Under the pieces are notes generated by a model, which searched no databases, was not told where the DNA came from, and saw only the letters and a list, made by a program, of their open reading frames with translations. 32,604 nucleotides of DNA from Acidobacteriota bacterium (GTDB taxonomy: Bacteria > Acidobacteriota > Terriglobia > Terriglobales > Acidobacteriaceae). The translations under genes were made by a program, and so were the position numbers. The stretch covers positions 1 through 32,604 of the forward strand of contig JAJYGR010000041.1 in the NCBI GenBank assembly GCA_021790655.1, given 5' to 3'. Below, in pieces: positions 1 through 8,022 of this stretch; the stretch's first letter is position 1; each line of letters opens with the position of its first letter.

Positions 1-2
1 TT

Positions 3-245
3 GCCGCTGTACCCGCATTGGCACAACAAGCCGGAGGCGGCAGTCCGTGGGAGAACGCGGTCGGCGTTCTCGAACAGGCATTTACCGGGCCGATTGCCAC
101 GGGCTTGTCGCTGGTCGCCATTGTGGTGGGCGGGCTGATGTTCGCCTACGGCGAGGGCCAGTCCAAGCGCATGCTGGCCGGGATCGTCTTCGGCATCGGC
201 ATGGCGATCGGCGCGGTCAACTTCATGGCATGGCTTTTCCCGTAG
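3..245 (+). CDS. trbC: TrbC/VirB2-type pilin subunit (5' end outside window)
   Basis: The reading frame is already open at the left edge, so the true start and most of the signal peptide lie outside the window. The visible start of the frame, ending ALA followed by QQ, looks like a signal peptidase cleavage site. After it come a short polar stretch and two hydrophobic segments (TGLSLVAIVVGGLMFAYG and MLAGIVFGIGMAIGAVNFMAWLF) separated by a charged loop (EGQSKR). This is the usual plan of the small VirB2/TrbC pilin, which is inserted in the inner membrane and assembled into the conjugative pilus. It is followed by trbD and trbE, the normal order. The family call rests on size, topology and position rather than on a conserved motif. 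Confidence 0.8.
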   Translation, partial: AAVPALAQQAGGGSPWENAVGVLEQAFTGPIATGLSLVAIVVGGLMFAYGEGQSKRMLAGIVFGIGMAIGAVNFMAWLFP

Positions 246-285
246 GAACCAACAACAACAGGACGGGCGGAAAGGAGGAGGACCG

Positions 286-597
286 ATGGCAGCGGGCAGT
301 TCACGACAGAACAAAGTCCATAAGGCGATGAACCGCCCGCTGACCATTCTGGGCGCGGAACGGCGGCTGTTCTTTGTGGCGCTGATTGCAGGCGGGGCCG
401 TCTTCTCGCTGATGCATTCGCTGCTCGGAGGCATTCTGCTGTTCATTGTTGGTGTCGTGATCGCGCGCATGGCAACAAACCACGATGTGGAAATCCTGCG
501 CGTGCTCTTCAACTCCGGCAAGTTCCGCCGCCGCTACGACCCGATGCAGTGGGATGCACCGGCAATCACCGTGAGGAAACGCCATGTTCAAGATTGA
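286..597 (+). CDS. trbD: TrbD/VirB3-type inner-membrane component of the conjugative T4SS
   Basis: This 103-residue protein has two closely spaced hydrophobic segments (about residues 27-43 and 46-62) after a short basic N-terminus. The size, hairpin topology and motif-poor sequence match VirB3/TrbD, which associates with the VirB4/TrbE ATPase at the inner membrane. The segment NRPLTILGAERR just before the first membrane helix is typical of the family. A strong ribosome binding site (AAAGGAGGAGG, about 270-280) sits just before the ATG. The gene overlaps the start of trbE by 14 bases, so translation of the two is probably coupled. Confidence 0.85.
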   Translation: MAAGSSRQNKVHKAMNRPLTILGAERRLFFVALIAGGAVFSLMHSLLGGILLFIVGVVIARMATNHDVEILRVLFNSGKFRRRYDPMQWDAPAITVRKRHVQD

Positions 598-3058
598 CAC
601 CATCACGAAGGACTGGAAGGAAGCCGGGGCTTTTATGGCACAGGTGAACCTGTACGGTTTCTGGGACGAGCACTGCTTCCTGACGAAGTCCGGCGACCTT
701 GGATGTGCTCTGAAGATCGGCGGCATCGATGCCGAAAGTCTCGACCATGCAGGACGGGACTACGTGGTGAATCGTCTCGAAGCGGCGCTGCGCTCACTCG
801 ACGAAAAAACTAGGCTGTATCAAATTCTCTTCCGGCACAACCGACCCACCATACCGCACGCGGAGTACACAAACCCACTGGTCCGTGCTGCAGTGGAGCA
901 ACGCGCCGATTTTCTCGCGGCGAAAGCAGACCGCCTGTACTCTGTCGAGATTTTCTGGGTCGTGATGGTCGAAGGCAGCTACGCCCGAACCGGGCTGCTG
1001 CATGCGCTGGCGCAGTTGCCACAACATCCACGCTTGTCCCTGCGGGACTTGCATGCGCTTTTCTCAGGCAGCAAGGAACGCACCTTGTTGTATGAGCAGA
1101 TCGAACGCGACCGGATGCGGTTGCAGCAGAAAGTCCAGAGTTTGAGTGGGCAGCTCAACGACCTCACCACGGTCGAGCTGCTAGGGGCGGAGAAAGCCTT
1201 CCGGCTGGTCCGGCGCTTCGTCAACTTCCGCCCCTCCAAGATTGAACAGAGCAGGCTGCATGGGATGCAGCACCTCGACTGGCAGATGTGCGACTCGGAA
1301 CTGGAAGCGCATCGCGGCCATCTGCGCCTCGATGATTTCTACGTCCGTGTTCTGACGCTAAAGGAATTGCCGAGCGAAACGCGGCCCCTGCTGTTGCACG
1401 ACCTGCTCGGAGTCCCGGCCAACTTCCATGTGGTGACGGAGTGGCATCCGGTCGATAATGCGCGGGCACGGAAGGAAATCAACAAGCGCCGCCGTCATCA
1501 CCACAACTCGAAGACCAGTTTCCTATCCAACTTGCAGGAGCAGAAGCACGCTGGACCGCGCGAGGAACTGGTCGATGACTCGAAAGAAGCAGCGGTCGCG
1601 GAACTCGGCGAAGCGTTGACCGCCCTCGGCATGGAAGGAAAGTCCTTCGGCGAATTCACGCTGACGGTGGTGGTCTACGACGAAGACCGCGCCCAGGTGG
1701 AACATGCCGTGGCGGAGTTTCAGAAACTCTTCACCCAGCACGACGGACTGTTGTACGAGGAACGCTACAACCTGCTGAATGCGTTCTTTGCGGCCATCCC
1801 CGGCAACAGACAGTTCAACCTGCGCAAACAATGGGCGCTCAATTCCAACTATGCCGACCTGTCGTTTCTGTTCAGCATCGATACCGGATCGCAGTGGAAT
1901 GCGCATCTGGAACGCGAACATCTCGCGGTCCTCGAAACCGCGCACGCGACTCCCTATTATTTCAACCTGCACGCGGGCGATGTCGCGCACACATTGCTGC
2001 TCGGCGCAACGGGTTCCGGCAAAAGCTTCCTGTTGAATTTTTTACTGGAGTCGCTCCAGAAATACAGTCCGCTGACCTTCATCTTCGATCTCGGTGGAAG
2101 CTACGAGACGCTGACCCGCGTCTTCGGCGGCACATATCTCAATGTCGGACTGAAAAGCCCCGGCTTCTCAATCAATCCATTTTCGCTCGCGCCCACGCAC
2201 GAAAACCTGAACTTTCTTTATCTCTTCACACGGGTCCTGATCGAAGCCCAGGGCAAGTATGTGCTGACGCCGGAGGAGGAAAAGGCGCTCTACGCCGCCG
2301 TCGAGCGAGTGTACCAATTGCCGCTGGAGATTCGGACGCTGACCAACTTTGCTTCGATCCTGGGGCCGCTGGGGGAGCGGCTGCATCGGTGGACACAGGC
2401 GGGTCAGTTCGGCCATTTGTTCGACAACGTCGAGGACACGCTGACCTTCTCCAGATTTCAGACCTTCAACTTCGATGGCTGGAGCGACGCGCCAGATGTT
2501 TTGGAGCCGCTGTTGTTTTACGTGTTGCACCAGGCGTCGGCGGAGATCGAAAAGCCGGATAACACCGCCACCTTCAAGTGCTTCGTGATTGATGAAGCGT
2601 GGATGTTCCTGAAGAACGCCACTATCCGCGAATGGATTGTCCGGGCCGAAAAAACGTGGCGGAAGAAGAACGCCGCGATGGTTCTCGCCACGCAGTCCGT
2701 GGTGGAACTCGCAGCGTCCGAGATGCTGCACATCGTGCACGAATCCTGCCCGACGAAAATATTCCTCGCCAACCCAAACATGGACCGCAAGCTGTACGCC
2801 GAAGTCTTCCAGTTGAACGATACCGAACTCGAGTTGTTGGAGTCGCTGGTACCCAAACGCGACCTGCTCGTGAAACAACCGGGGCACACGAAGAAACTCG
2901 TGCTCGAAGTCGATGCGTTGACGTATTGGGTCGCCACGAACAACTCGCGCGACAACCTGCGCAAGCAGGAGTATTTCGCCCGCTACGGGCCGGAGGTCGC
3001 CGCGGCGACACTCCTGCATCTGGCCCATGACTATCCCAACCCAACTGCAACCCAATGA
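584..3058 (+). CDS. trbE: TrbE/VirB4 ATPase of the conjugative T4SS
   Basis: This 824-residue protein is the largest T4SS ATPase and energises pilus assembly and substrate transfer at the inner membrane. The N-terminal half is the TrbE/VirB4 (CagE) domain. The C-terminal half is the RecA-like motor: Walker A GATGSGKS at residues 474-481 and Walker B FVIDEAW with D670-E671. Near residue 700 there is a further motor signature, ATQSVVELA, of the type seen in VirB4 proteins. The length is normal for the family and I see no frameshift. The ATG at 584 lies inside the end of trbD and has a GAGGA binding site (573-577). The stop overlaps the next open frame (ATGA), consistent with one polycistronic message. 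Confidence 0.96.
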   Translation: MFKIDTITKDWKEAGAFMAQVNLYGFWDEHCFLTKSGDLGCALKIGGIDAESLDHAGRDYVVNRLEAALRSLDEKTRLYQILFRHNRPTIPHAEYTNPLVRAAVEQRADFLAAKADRLYSVEIFWVVMVEGSYARTGLLHALAQLPQHPRLSLRDLHALFSGSKERTLLYEQIERDRMRLQQKVQSLSGQLNDLTTVELLGAEKAFRLVRRFVNFRPSKIEQSRLHGMQHLDWQMCDSELEAHRGHLRLDDFYVRVLTLKELPSETRPLLLHDLLGVPANFHVVTEWHPVDNARARKEINKRRRHHHNSKTSFLSNLQEQKHAGPREELVDDSKEAAVAELGEALTALGMEGKSFGEFTLTVVVYDEDRAQVEHAVAEFQKLFTQHDGLLYEERYNLLNAFFAAIPGNRQFNLRKQWALNSNYADLSFLFSIDTGSQWNAHLEREHLAVLETAHATPYYFNLHAGDVAHTLLLGATGSGKSFLLNFLLESLQKYSPLTFIFDLGGSYETLTRVFGGTYLNVGLKSPGFSINPFSLAPTHENLNFLYLFTRVLIEAQGKYVLTPEEEKALYAAVERVYQLPLEIRTLTNFASILGPLGERLHRWTQAGQFGHLFDNVEDTLTFSRFQTFNFDGWSDAPDVLEPLLFYVLHQASAEIEKPDNTATFKCFVIDEAWMFLKNATIREWIVRAEKTWRKKNAAMVLATQSVVELAASEMLHIVHESCPTKIFLANPNMDRKLYAEVFQLNDTELELLESLVPKRDLLVKQPGHTKKLVLEVDALTYWVATNNSRDNLRKQEYFARYGPEVAAATLLHLAHDYPNPTATQ

Positions 3059-3066
3059 GGAGCACC

Positions 3067-3819
3067 ATGCACACAAAATCCTATTTGACCGGATTGCTGG
3101 CGTTGGCGGCCCTGGCCGCGCACGCCCAGCAGACCGCCCGCATCGTGCATTATCACGCCAACGACATCGTCCCCATCCGCGCCAAGATGCACTACACCAC
3201 GCTGATTGCGCTGCCAACGAGTGAAAAGATTCTGGAGGTCGCCACCGGCGACAAGGACTTCTGGATTCTCGATGCCGTGCAGAACTACTGCTTCCTCCAT
3301 CCGGCGAAGGCGGACATTCACTCGAACCTCAACCTGATCACCGAAAAAGGCAACGTCTATTCCTTCACACTCGATGATGTCGAAACGGCAGATCCAGATC
3401 TGAAAGTCGTGATCGAACCATCCGATCCATCGACCCTGGCCAGCGTGCGCGGCCCGGAAAAGTTCGTTCCCGCGTCGGACGTAATTGCTGCACGCATTCA
3501 GGCAAAGATCGCGGAATTGGATGCACAACAGTCCGTGGAAGCGTTCCGCTCCAGCTATCCGGTCGCGCATCTGGCCTTCGATTACAAGTACAAAAACAAA
3601 CCGCCCTTCGACGTGGAAGCCATCTATCACGATGACCATTTCACCTACATCAAGTCCTCGGCCCAGGAAAAGTTCGCCGTCTATGAACTCAAAGACGGCA
3701 AACCCGATCTTGTCAGTTTCCAGCTCAAGGACAACACCTATGTGATCGCGCAGGTCGTCGACAAGGGCTACCTCCAGATCGGCAAGAAGAAGCTCGCATT
3801 TGCACGCAAGGGAAAGTAG
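3067..3819 (+). CDS. trbG: TrbG/VirB9-type periplasmic/outer-membrane-complex protein
   Basis: The predicted product is 250 residues with a clear signal peptide: MHTK, a hydrophobic stretch, then AHA before QQ at about residue 20. The rest is soluble and beta-rich, and the segment IVHYHANDIVPIRAKMHYTT followed by LPTSEKILEVATGDKDFW is the usual start of VirB9/CagX/TrbG domains. These proteins form the core-complex ring with VirB10/TrbI. An in-frame ATG at 3055 overlaps the trbE stop. I prefer 3067 because TGAGGAG (3056-3062) is correctly spaced for it and the product then begins directly with the signal peptide. The gene follows trbE and precedes trbI, whereas in RP4 trbG comes after trbF. 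Confidence 0.9.
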   Translation: MHTKSYLTGLLALAALAAHAQQTARIVHYHANDIVPIRAKMHYTTLIALPTSEKILEVATGDKDFWILDAVQNYCFLHPAKADIHSNLNLITEKGNVYSFTLDDVETADPDLKVVIEPSDPSTLASVRGPEKFVPASDVIAARIQAKIAELDAQQSVEAFRSSYPVAHLAFDYKYKNKPPFDVEAIYHDDHFTYIKSSAQEKFAVYELKDGKPDLVSFQLKDNTYVIAQVVDKGYLQIGKKKLAFARKGK

Positions 3820-3828
3820 GTGACGCCG

Positions 3829-5091
3829 ATGGCGGAGGAAAAGCAGGCCCAGGAAGTAGAGACGCAAAAAGTTCCGCCGAGCGCGCAAATCCCGAACGCG
3901 CAGGCCCCGAATCCGCAATTCAGGGACCAGCGCGCGCAGCCCCCCGGCGTGGTGGCGAAGCAGAGCCAGAGCTACTTGATCGTCGGGTTGTCCGTGGTGA
4001 TTCTGCTGGCCGTGTTGTTCTCGAGGAACCATGCCAAGCCATCTGCGAAACCGCTCTCGCCTGCGTCCACTGCTCCAACGACAGAAGCCAGCCAGCGCAA
4101 TATCGAACGCTTCCAGGAAGACCTGACGGCGGAACAGCGGCAGGCAGCAGCCGATAAGAATCTACTGGGCGGACAGAATGGCACAGCCAGGGCTGCCAAT
4201 ACACAAAGACCGCTCAATAACCAGCCGCCCCACGATCCCATCGCAGATGCGGAGAAGGCACTGGCGTTCAAGTCGCGCTTCGCCTCGAATCTCGTGACAC
4301 CGAATGCCGTTCCGCCACATGACAGCGTTGCACGCAGCCCGTGGGAGCAGAATCCCGGAGTAGGGTTCGGCAACGCGCTTGTGCCAGCATCCCTCCAGTC
4401 GCAACCGATGCCAGGCAGTACGTCGAATGCCGCTCCGAATACAAAGCAGAATTCAACCACCCCCAAGCATGCGCCGGAAGTGAATCTCAACTCCGCGCAC
4501 GGCCAACCCTACGTGCTGTTCGAGGGCACCATCCTCGACACAGCATTGCTGAATAGGCTGGTCGGCGATTTTTCCGGGCCAGTGAAGGTCATGGTCACGA
4601 ACCCCATCTACAGCCAGGACCGGCAGCATGTCCTGATTCCCGAAGGCACGTTTCTTCTGGGCGATGTGCAGAAGGTCTCGGGCTTCGGCCAGCGCAGGCT
4701 GGCCGTCCGCTTCCATCGCATGCTGATGCCCGATGGTTATTCCGTCGATCTCGACCAGTTCCAAGGTCTCGATCAGGCCGGGGCCACCGGCCTCTCCGAT
4801 CAGGTGAACAACCATTATTTGCAAATCTTCGGGGCCTCGATTGCCCTCGGCGTCATCTCGGGTGCTGCGGAGGCGACCATGTATGGCAGCGGCTATAACA
4901 TCAGCGGCCCGGCCATGTATGAGCAGGGCGTGGCATCGAGTTTGTCGCAGTCGGGTGCGGATGTGCTGGATCGTTTCATCAACATCCTGCCAACGATCAC
5001 GATCCGGGAAGGCCATCGCATCAAGGTGTATCTGACCCAGGACATGCTCCTGCCGGCTTACGAAAACCACACCATGCCGGGAGATTTCTGA
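3829..5091 (+). CDS. trbI: TrbI/VirB10-type core-complex protein
   Basis: This protein of about 420 residues has the VirB10/TrbI plan: a short cytoplasmic N-terminus, one membrane helix (about residues 49-66), a long proline-, alanine- and asparagine-rich periplasmic linker (to about 215), and a C-terminal beta-barrel domain. The barrel domain carries the family's characteristic stretches, including LFEGTILDTALLNRL, VLIPEGTFLLG and IREGHRIKVYLTQDM. It spans the periplasm and links inner-membrane ATPases to the outer-membrane pore. A GTG at 3820 directly follows the trbG stop and would add three residues. I chose the ATG at 3829 because TAGGTGA lies at a better distance. The stop (TGATG) shares a base with the next start. 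Confidence 0.93.
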   Translation: MAEEKQAQEVETQKVPPSAQIPNAQAPNPQFRDQRAQPPGVVAKQSQSYLIVGLSVVILLAVLFSRNHAKPSAKPLSPASTAPTTEASQRNIERFQEDLTAEQRQAAADKNLLGGQNGTARAANTQRPLNNQPPHDPIADAEKALAFKSRFASNLVTPNAVPPHDSVARSPWEQNPGVGFGNALVPASLQSQPMPGSTSNAAPNTKQNSTTPKHAPEVNLNSAHGQPYVLFEGTILDTALLNRLVGDFSGPVKVMVTNPIYSQDRQHVLIPEGTFLLGDVQKVSGFGQRRLAVRFHRMLMPDGYSVDLDQFQGLDQAGATGLSDQVNNHYLQIFGASIALGVISGAAEATMYGSGYNISGPAMYEQGVASSLSQSGADVLDRFINILPTITIREGHRIKVYLTQDMLLPAYENHTMPGDF

Positions 5092-5294
5092 TGCGGATAA
5101 TTGTTGTCATTCTCTGTGCATGTCTTTTCCTGGCTGGTTGCGATACAAGCACACAGCCAACGAAACCATCGCCGCTGCATTACGCGCGAGCCATTCCCAG
5201 ACAATGCGCGTTGGGCTGCTGCCGGTGCAAGCGCCGTCATATCGCCCGCGCCGTCCCTATCAGACACCCATCGCCGAAAAGGAGAATGCCGTGA
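5091..5294 (+). CDS. Small lipoprotein of the T4SS operon (VirB7/TrbK-like by position)
   Basis: This 67-residue product begins with a lipoprotein signal peptide: a short hydrophobic run ending in the lipobox LAGC, with the lipidated cysteine at residue 17 followed by DTS. The remainder is short, basic and cysteine-containing, with no recognisable domain. The start overlaps the trbI stop by one base (TGATG) and the stop overlaps the trbJ GTG start (GTGA). Coupling at both ends supports it being a real gene despite an unremarkable sequence. By size and position it could act like VirB7, which stabilises the outer-membrane ring, or like the entry-exclusion lipoprotein TrbK. The sequence does not decide between them. 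Confidence 0.7.
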   Translation: MRIIVVILCACLFLAGCDTSTQPTKPSPLHYARAIPRQCALGCCRCKRRHIARAVPIRHPSPKRRMP

Positions 5295-6121
5295 AATCGA
5301 TGAGAATACTTTGTCCGATCTTTCTACTTGCCACGCTGCTCGCGCCTGCGGCGCATGCGCAGTTCGCCGTCTTCGATGCCTCGAATTTCGGGGAGGCCGT
5401 CCAGGAATTCAGCCAGCTGGAGCAGATGTACACCACGGCGGTCGAGACCCGCGACCAGATCGTCGCCGCTTACAACCTCGCCTATCAAATGTCCCAGATG
5501 CCGCAAGACCTGTCCGCGCGTTATGCCACGGACTTCACACTGTGGACGAACCTGTCCGCGCCCAACACCTATGGCAATACCTCCGCGTGGGTGAATGCGC
5601 TCGATATCGGCTCGCCTGCCCAGGCAACGCAGGCATACCGCGATGCTGTAGTCCAGGTTCAAAGTTATCCGGGCGGAAGTCTGGCATCGCAAGATGCCCC
5701 TACCCAGGCCACCATCCAGAACCAATACGCGACGTCGGAACTCGCGCAAGGTACGACCACCAGCACGCTCTCGACGCTCGGCGCCATTCGGTCGAACTCG
5801 CAAGCGCTGGCGCAGAAACTCGCCAACCTCGATGCCGACACCTATTCCACCGACCCGTCGCAGCAGAGTGAAATGGCCGTGCTGGGCAAGATCAATACGG
5901 CTACGCTCCTACAAATTCACTCGCAGCAGGACACCAACCAGATACTGGCCGCTTCGGTCCAGCAGCAACTCGTCGCCCAAAAGCAGCAGATCGATGCCCA
6001 GAACCGGGCCATCAACGAAGCCATCTATTTTCAGCAGAACTTCCCCAACACCATGCAGCAGATCACCGGCGGTGTGAGCAATTCCTTGCACGCGATCTCA
6101 CTCAGCCCGAATGGACACTGA
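5291..6121 (+). CDS. trbJ: TrbJ/VirB5-type secreted pilus-associated protein
   Basis: The product is 276 residues with a signal peptide (MKSMRILCPIFLLATLLAP, cleavage after AHA at about residue 23). The body is predicted largely helical and rich in Q, A, S and T. It has TrbJ-like features: a start of the FDASNFGEAVQEFSQLEQM type, and a C-terminal helical block with repeated glutamines ending in NRAINEAIYFQQ. VirB5/TrbJ proteins are periplasmic or minor pilus proteins involved in recipient contact. The GTG at 5291 is preferred over upstream in-frame ATGs because AAAGGAGA (5278-5285) is well placed and the signal peptide starts there. The end overlaps trbL by 11 bases. Confidence 0.88.
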   Translation: MKSMRILCPIFLLATLLAPAAHAQFAVFDASNFGEAVQEFSQLEQMYTTAVETRDQIVAAYNLAYQMSQMPQDLSARYATDFTLWTNLSAPNTYGNTSAWVNALDIGSPAQATQAYRDAVVQVQSYPGGSLASQDAPTQATIQNQYATSELAQGTTTSTLSTLGAIRSNSQALAQKLANLDADTYSTDPSQQSEMAVLGKINTATLLQIHSQQDTNQILAASVQQQLVAQKQQIDAQNRAINEAIYFQQNFPNTMQQITGGVSNSLHAISLSPNGH

Positions 6122-6947
6122 AATGGATCCGAACCCTTTCACCTTTCTCAACCAGGCAATCGGCCAATTGCTAGCGACCAACAGTCCCGCCATCCAGGCG
6201 ATGGGCCTCAATCTCTTTCGCGGTCTCGCCGTCATCATGATCGCCTGGTTCGGCATCCAGAATGCGCTCTCGACCGCGCAGGGTTTTTACGGCAGCTTTC
6301 ACTTCGGCCAGTTCGCCAACCTGCTGCTGGCGATCTCGTTTGGCCTGGGGATGCTGACTTACTATTCTTCACCCATTCCGGGAATGGGGTACAGCTTCTG
6401 CGACCTGATCACCCAGGAATCGCTGCAGCTTTCGGGTCAGATCGAATCGAAACAGACCCAGGTCATTGCCGATGCAGTCACGCATGCCGAGGAGCAACTG
6501 GGCCAGCCTCCCGGCGAGTTCGACTTCCACGAAACGCTGACGTTTCTCGTCATCGCGATTGCGCTGGCAGCGATGCAGGCCGTGGCCTTTGCGGTGATTG
6601 CCTATGGGCTGGTGGCCAGTGCCGTCTGCGTACTGATTGGGCCGATCTTCATTCCGTTCTTCATTGTGCCGAAACTGGATTTCCTGTTCTGGGGATGGTT
6701 CAAGGCGTTTCTTGGCTTCAGTTTCTATCAGGTCATCGCCAGCGCCTTCATCTTCATTTTTGCGAAAGTCCTGCTGGCGCTGCTTGGCGTCATCGGGCCG
6801 ATCTCCATCTCGAATGCATTCACCGTAATGCCCGCGCTGATCGTCACCCTGTTTGTCTGCATCTTTGGCCTGTTCAAAATACCGGAATTGACCGGGGCAA
6901 TCCTGAGCGGGCGCACCGGAACATGGGTGAACCCAATGGGGAACTAA
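6111..6947 (+). CDS. trbL: TrbL/VirB6-type polytopic membrane protein
   Basis: This 278-residue protein has about six hydrophobic segments (approximately 33-53, 68-85, 143-165, 167-187, 202-228 and 236-256). The layout matches TrbL/VirB6, the polytopic inner-membrane component of the transfer channel. The segment around FGLGMLTYYSSPIPG and the polar loop before residue 140 are typical of TrbL in P-type systems. It is shorter than RP4 TrbL because the long polar C-terminal tail is missing. Two in-frame ATGs (6111 and 6123) are possible and neither has a clear binding site. I give the longer form, which overlaps the end of trbJ and may be translated by coupling. Confidence 0.88.
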   Translation: MDTEMDPNPFTFLNQAIGQLLATNSPAIQAMGLNLFRGLAVIMIAWFGIQNALSTAQGFYGSFHFGQFANLLLAISFGLGMLTYYSSPIPGMGYSFCDLITQESLQLSGQIESKQTQVIADAVTHAEEQLGQPPGEFDFHETLTFLVIAIALAAMQAVAFAVIAYGLVASAVCVLIGPIFIPFFIVPKLDFLFWGWFKAFLGFSFYQVIASAFIFIFAKVLLALLGVIGPISISNAFTVMPALIVTLFVCIFGLFKIPELTGAILSGRTGTWVNPMGN

Positions 6948-6949
6948 CT

Positions 6950-7627
6950 ATGACAGAGAATGATTTTCCAATCACGGACGCCGGTCAGAAGTATCTCGAG
7001 TTGTACGCCGAGCCTGTGGTGACCAACACCTACCTCAAAGTGGCCCTGCTGGTGCTTTCGGTCGTCGCGCTCGCTCTGCTGGCGCTCTTCTACCGCACAC
7101 AAAGCGCTGCTTTGCGCCTCAAGCCGCTCATCGTCGCGGTCTCCGATTCTGGGCATGGCCAGGTAATGCAGTATGACGACTTTGCAAAGATTCCCATCGA
7201 CCGCGTCAGCAAGTATTACCTCGCGCAATGGTCGGAGTTGTACTACGGGCGCAACCACTCGACCTTGCAGCGCGATTTTGCCGAGTCGTTGAGCTTCTTC
7301 TCGAACCAGCTCCAGAGCGCCACGATCCAACGCTTTCAGAAGGCGAAGACGCTCGAATCTTTCCTGCTCGATCCCTCGCAGCCCAACGTCGACATCGAGA
7401 TCCATTCCGTGGTGCTCGAAGATCTGCGCCAGCCGCCGTATCGCGCCGAGATTGAGTTCGACAAGATCTTCCGCTCTCCCGGCAATCTCGACGAACAACG
7501 CCGCGAACAGTGGACGGCAAATGTCGTCTACAGCTTCCGCGAGGAAGTGCCGAACTCGATGCTGCTGACCAACCCGCTCGGTCTCGTCATTACCTACTGC
7601 CGCGAAGATCAGGCGTTCGGGAGATGA
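6950..7627 (+). CDS. trbF: TrbF/VirB8-type bitopic membrane protein
   Basis: This 225-residue protein has a short cytoplasmic N-terminus, one membrane helix (about residues 29-48) and a periplasmic domain of the VirB8/TrbF fold. The near-C-terminal NPLGLVITYCREDQAF matches the conserved NPLG motif of TrbF. It acts as a scaffold between inner-membrane components and the core complex. The frame is open far upstream, but those residues would lie inside trbL. The ATG at 6950, two bases after the trbL stop, gives a normal-length protein. The stop overlaps the next start (ATGA), carrying the operon into the two non-T4SS genes that follow. Confidence 0.9.
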   Translation: MTENDFPITDAGQKYLELYAEPVVTNTYLKVALLVLSVVALALLALFYRTQSAALRLKPLIVAVSDSGHGQVMQYDDFAKIPIDRVSKYYLAQWSELYYGRNHSTLQRDFAESLSFFSNQLQSATIQRFQKAKTLESFLLDPSQPNVDIEIHSVVLEDLRQPPYRAEIEFDKIFRSPGNLDEQRREQWTANVVYSFREEVPNSMLLTNPLGLVITYCREDQAFGR

Positions 7628-8022
7628 CCATGCGAGTGAGGAAACACATCCTGCTCTACTGCGCCGATCTGGAATTGCTGTCGGCGATGGCATTCGTGCT
7701 ACGCCTGCGCAATTACGATGTCGCTGCTGTCCATGCAATCCAGGACGCGATGGACTTTCCTGCGGGCCGGGACACCACTTTTCGCTGCTGTGTGTTGATG
7801 CACGCACGGCAGGCCGATCCCGCTGGACGGCTGGTACATCTTCTCCTCGCAGGTAACGCGCATCTCCCGCTGCTGCTGGTGGACCGTGCCGGGGACCTTG
7901 CGCCCGTGCGCTATGCGGACATGGTGCTGTATGGCCGCAACACCACGATGGCGCACATCCTCTCCGCGCTTCGGCTTCTGTGTAGACAGAAGCGCGGACC
8001 GAAACCACGGAACGCGGCATGA
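7624..8022 (+). CDS. Degenerate response-regulator receiver-like protein
   Basis: This 132-residue protein looks like a receiver domain without an output domain. The opening HILLYCADLELLSAMAFVLRLRNYDV is the usual first strand and helix, followed by alternating hydrophobic strands and helices for about 120 residues. The key chemistry is missing. The first-strand acidic pair is reduced to one aspartate. The strand that should end in the phosphorylated aspartate reads CCVLMHAR. The Thr/Ser and Lys positions are not recognisable. It is therefore probably a non-phosphorylatable pseudo-receiver that binds a partner. It overlaps trbF and the methyltransferase by four bases each (ATGA), so all three are likely co-translated. 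The receiver assignment rests on pattern only; function unknown. Confidence 0.65.
   Translation: MTMRVRKHILLYCADLELLSAMAFVLRLRNYDVAAVHAIQDAMDFPAGRDTTFRCCVLMHARQADPAGRLVHLLLAGNAHLPLLLVDRAGDLAPVRYADMVLYGRNTTMAHILSALRLLCRQKRGPKPRNAA

Noticed and set aside
2168-4032. Long - strand frames (349 and 333 codons) opposite trbE, trbG and trbI
   Set aside because: They lie entirely opposite conserved T4SS genes and show only antisense composition.
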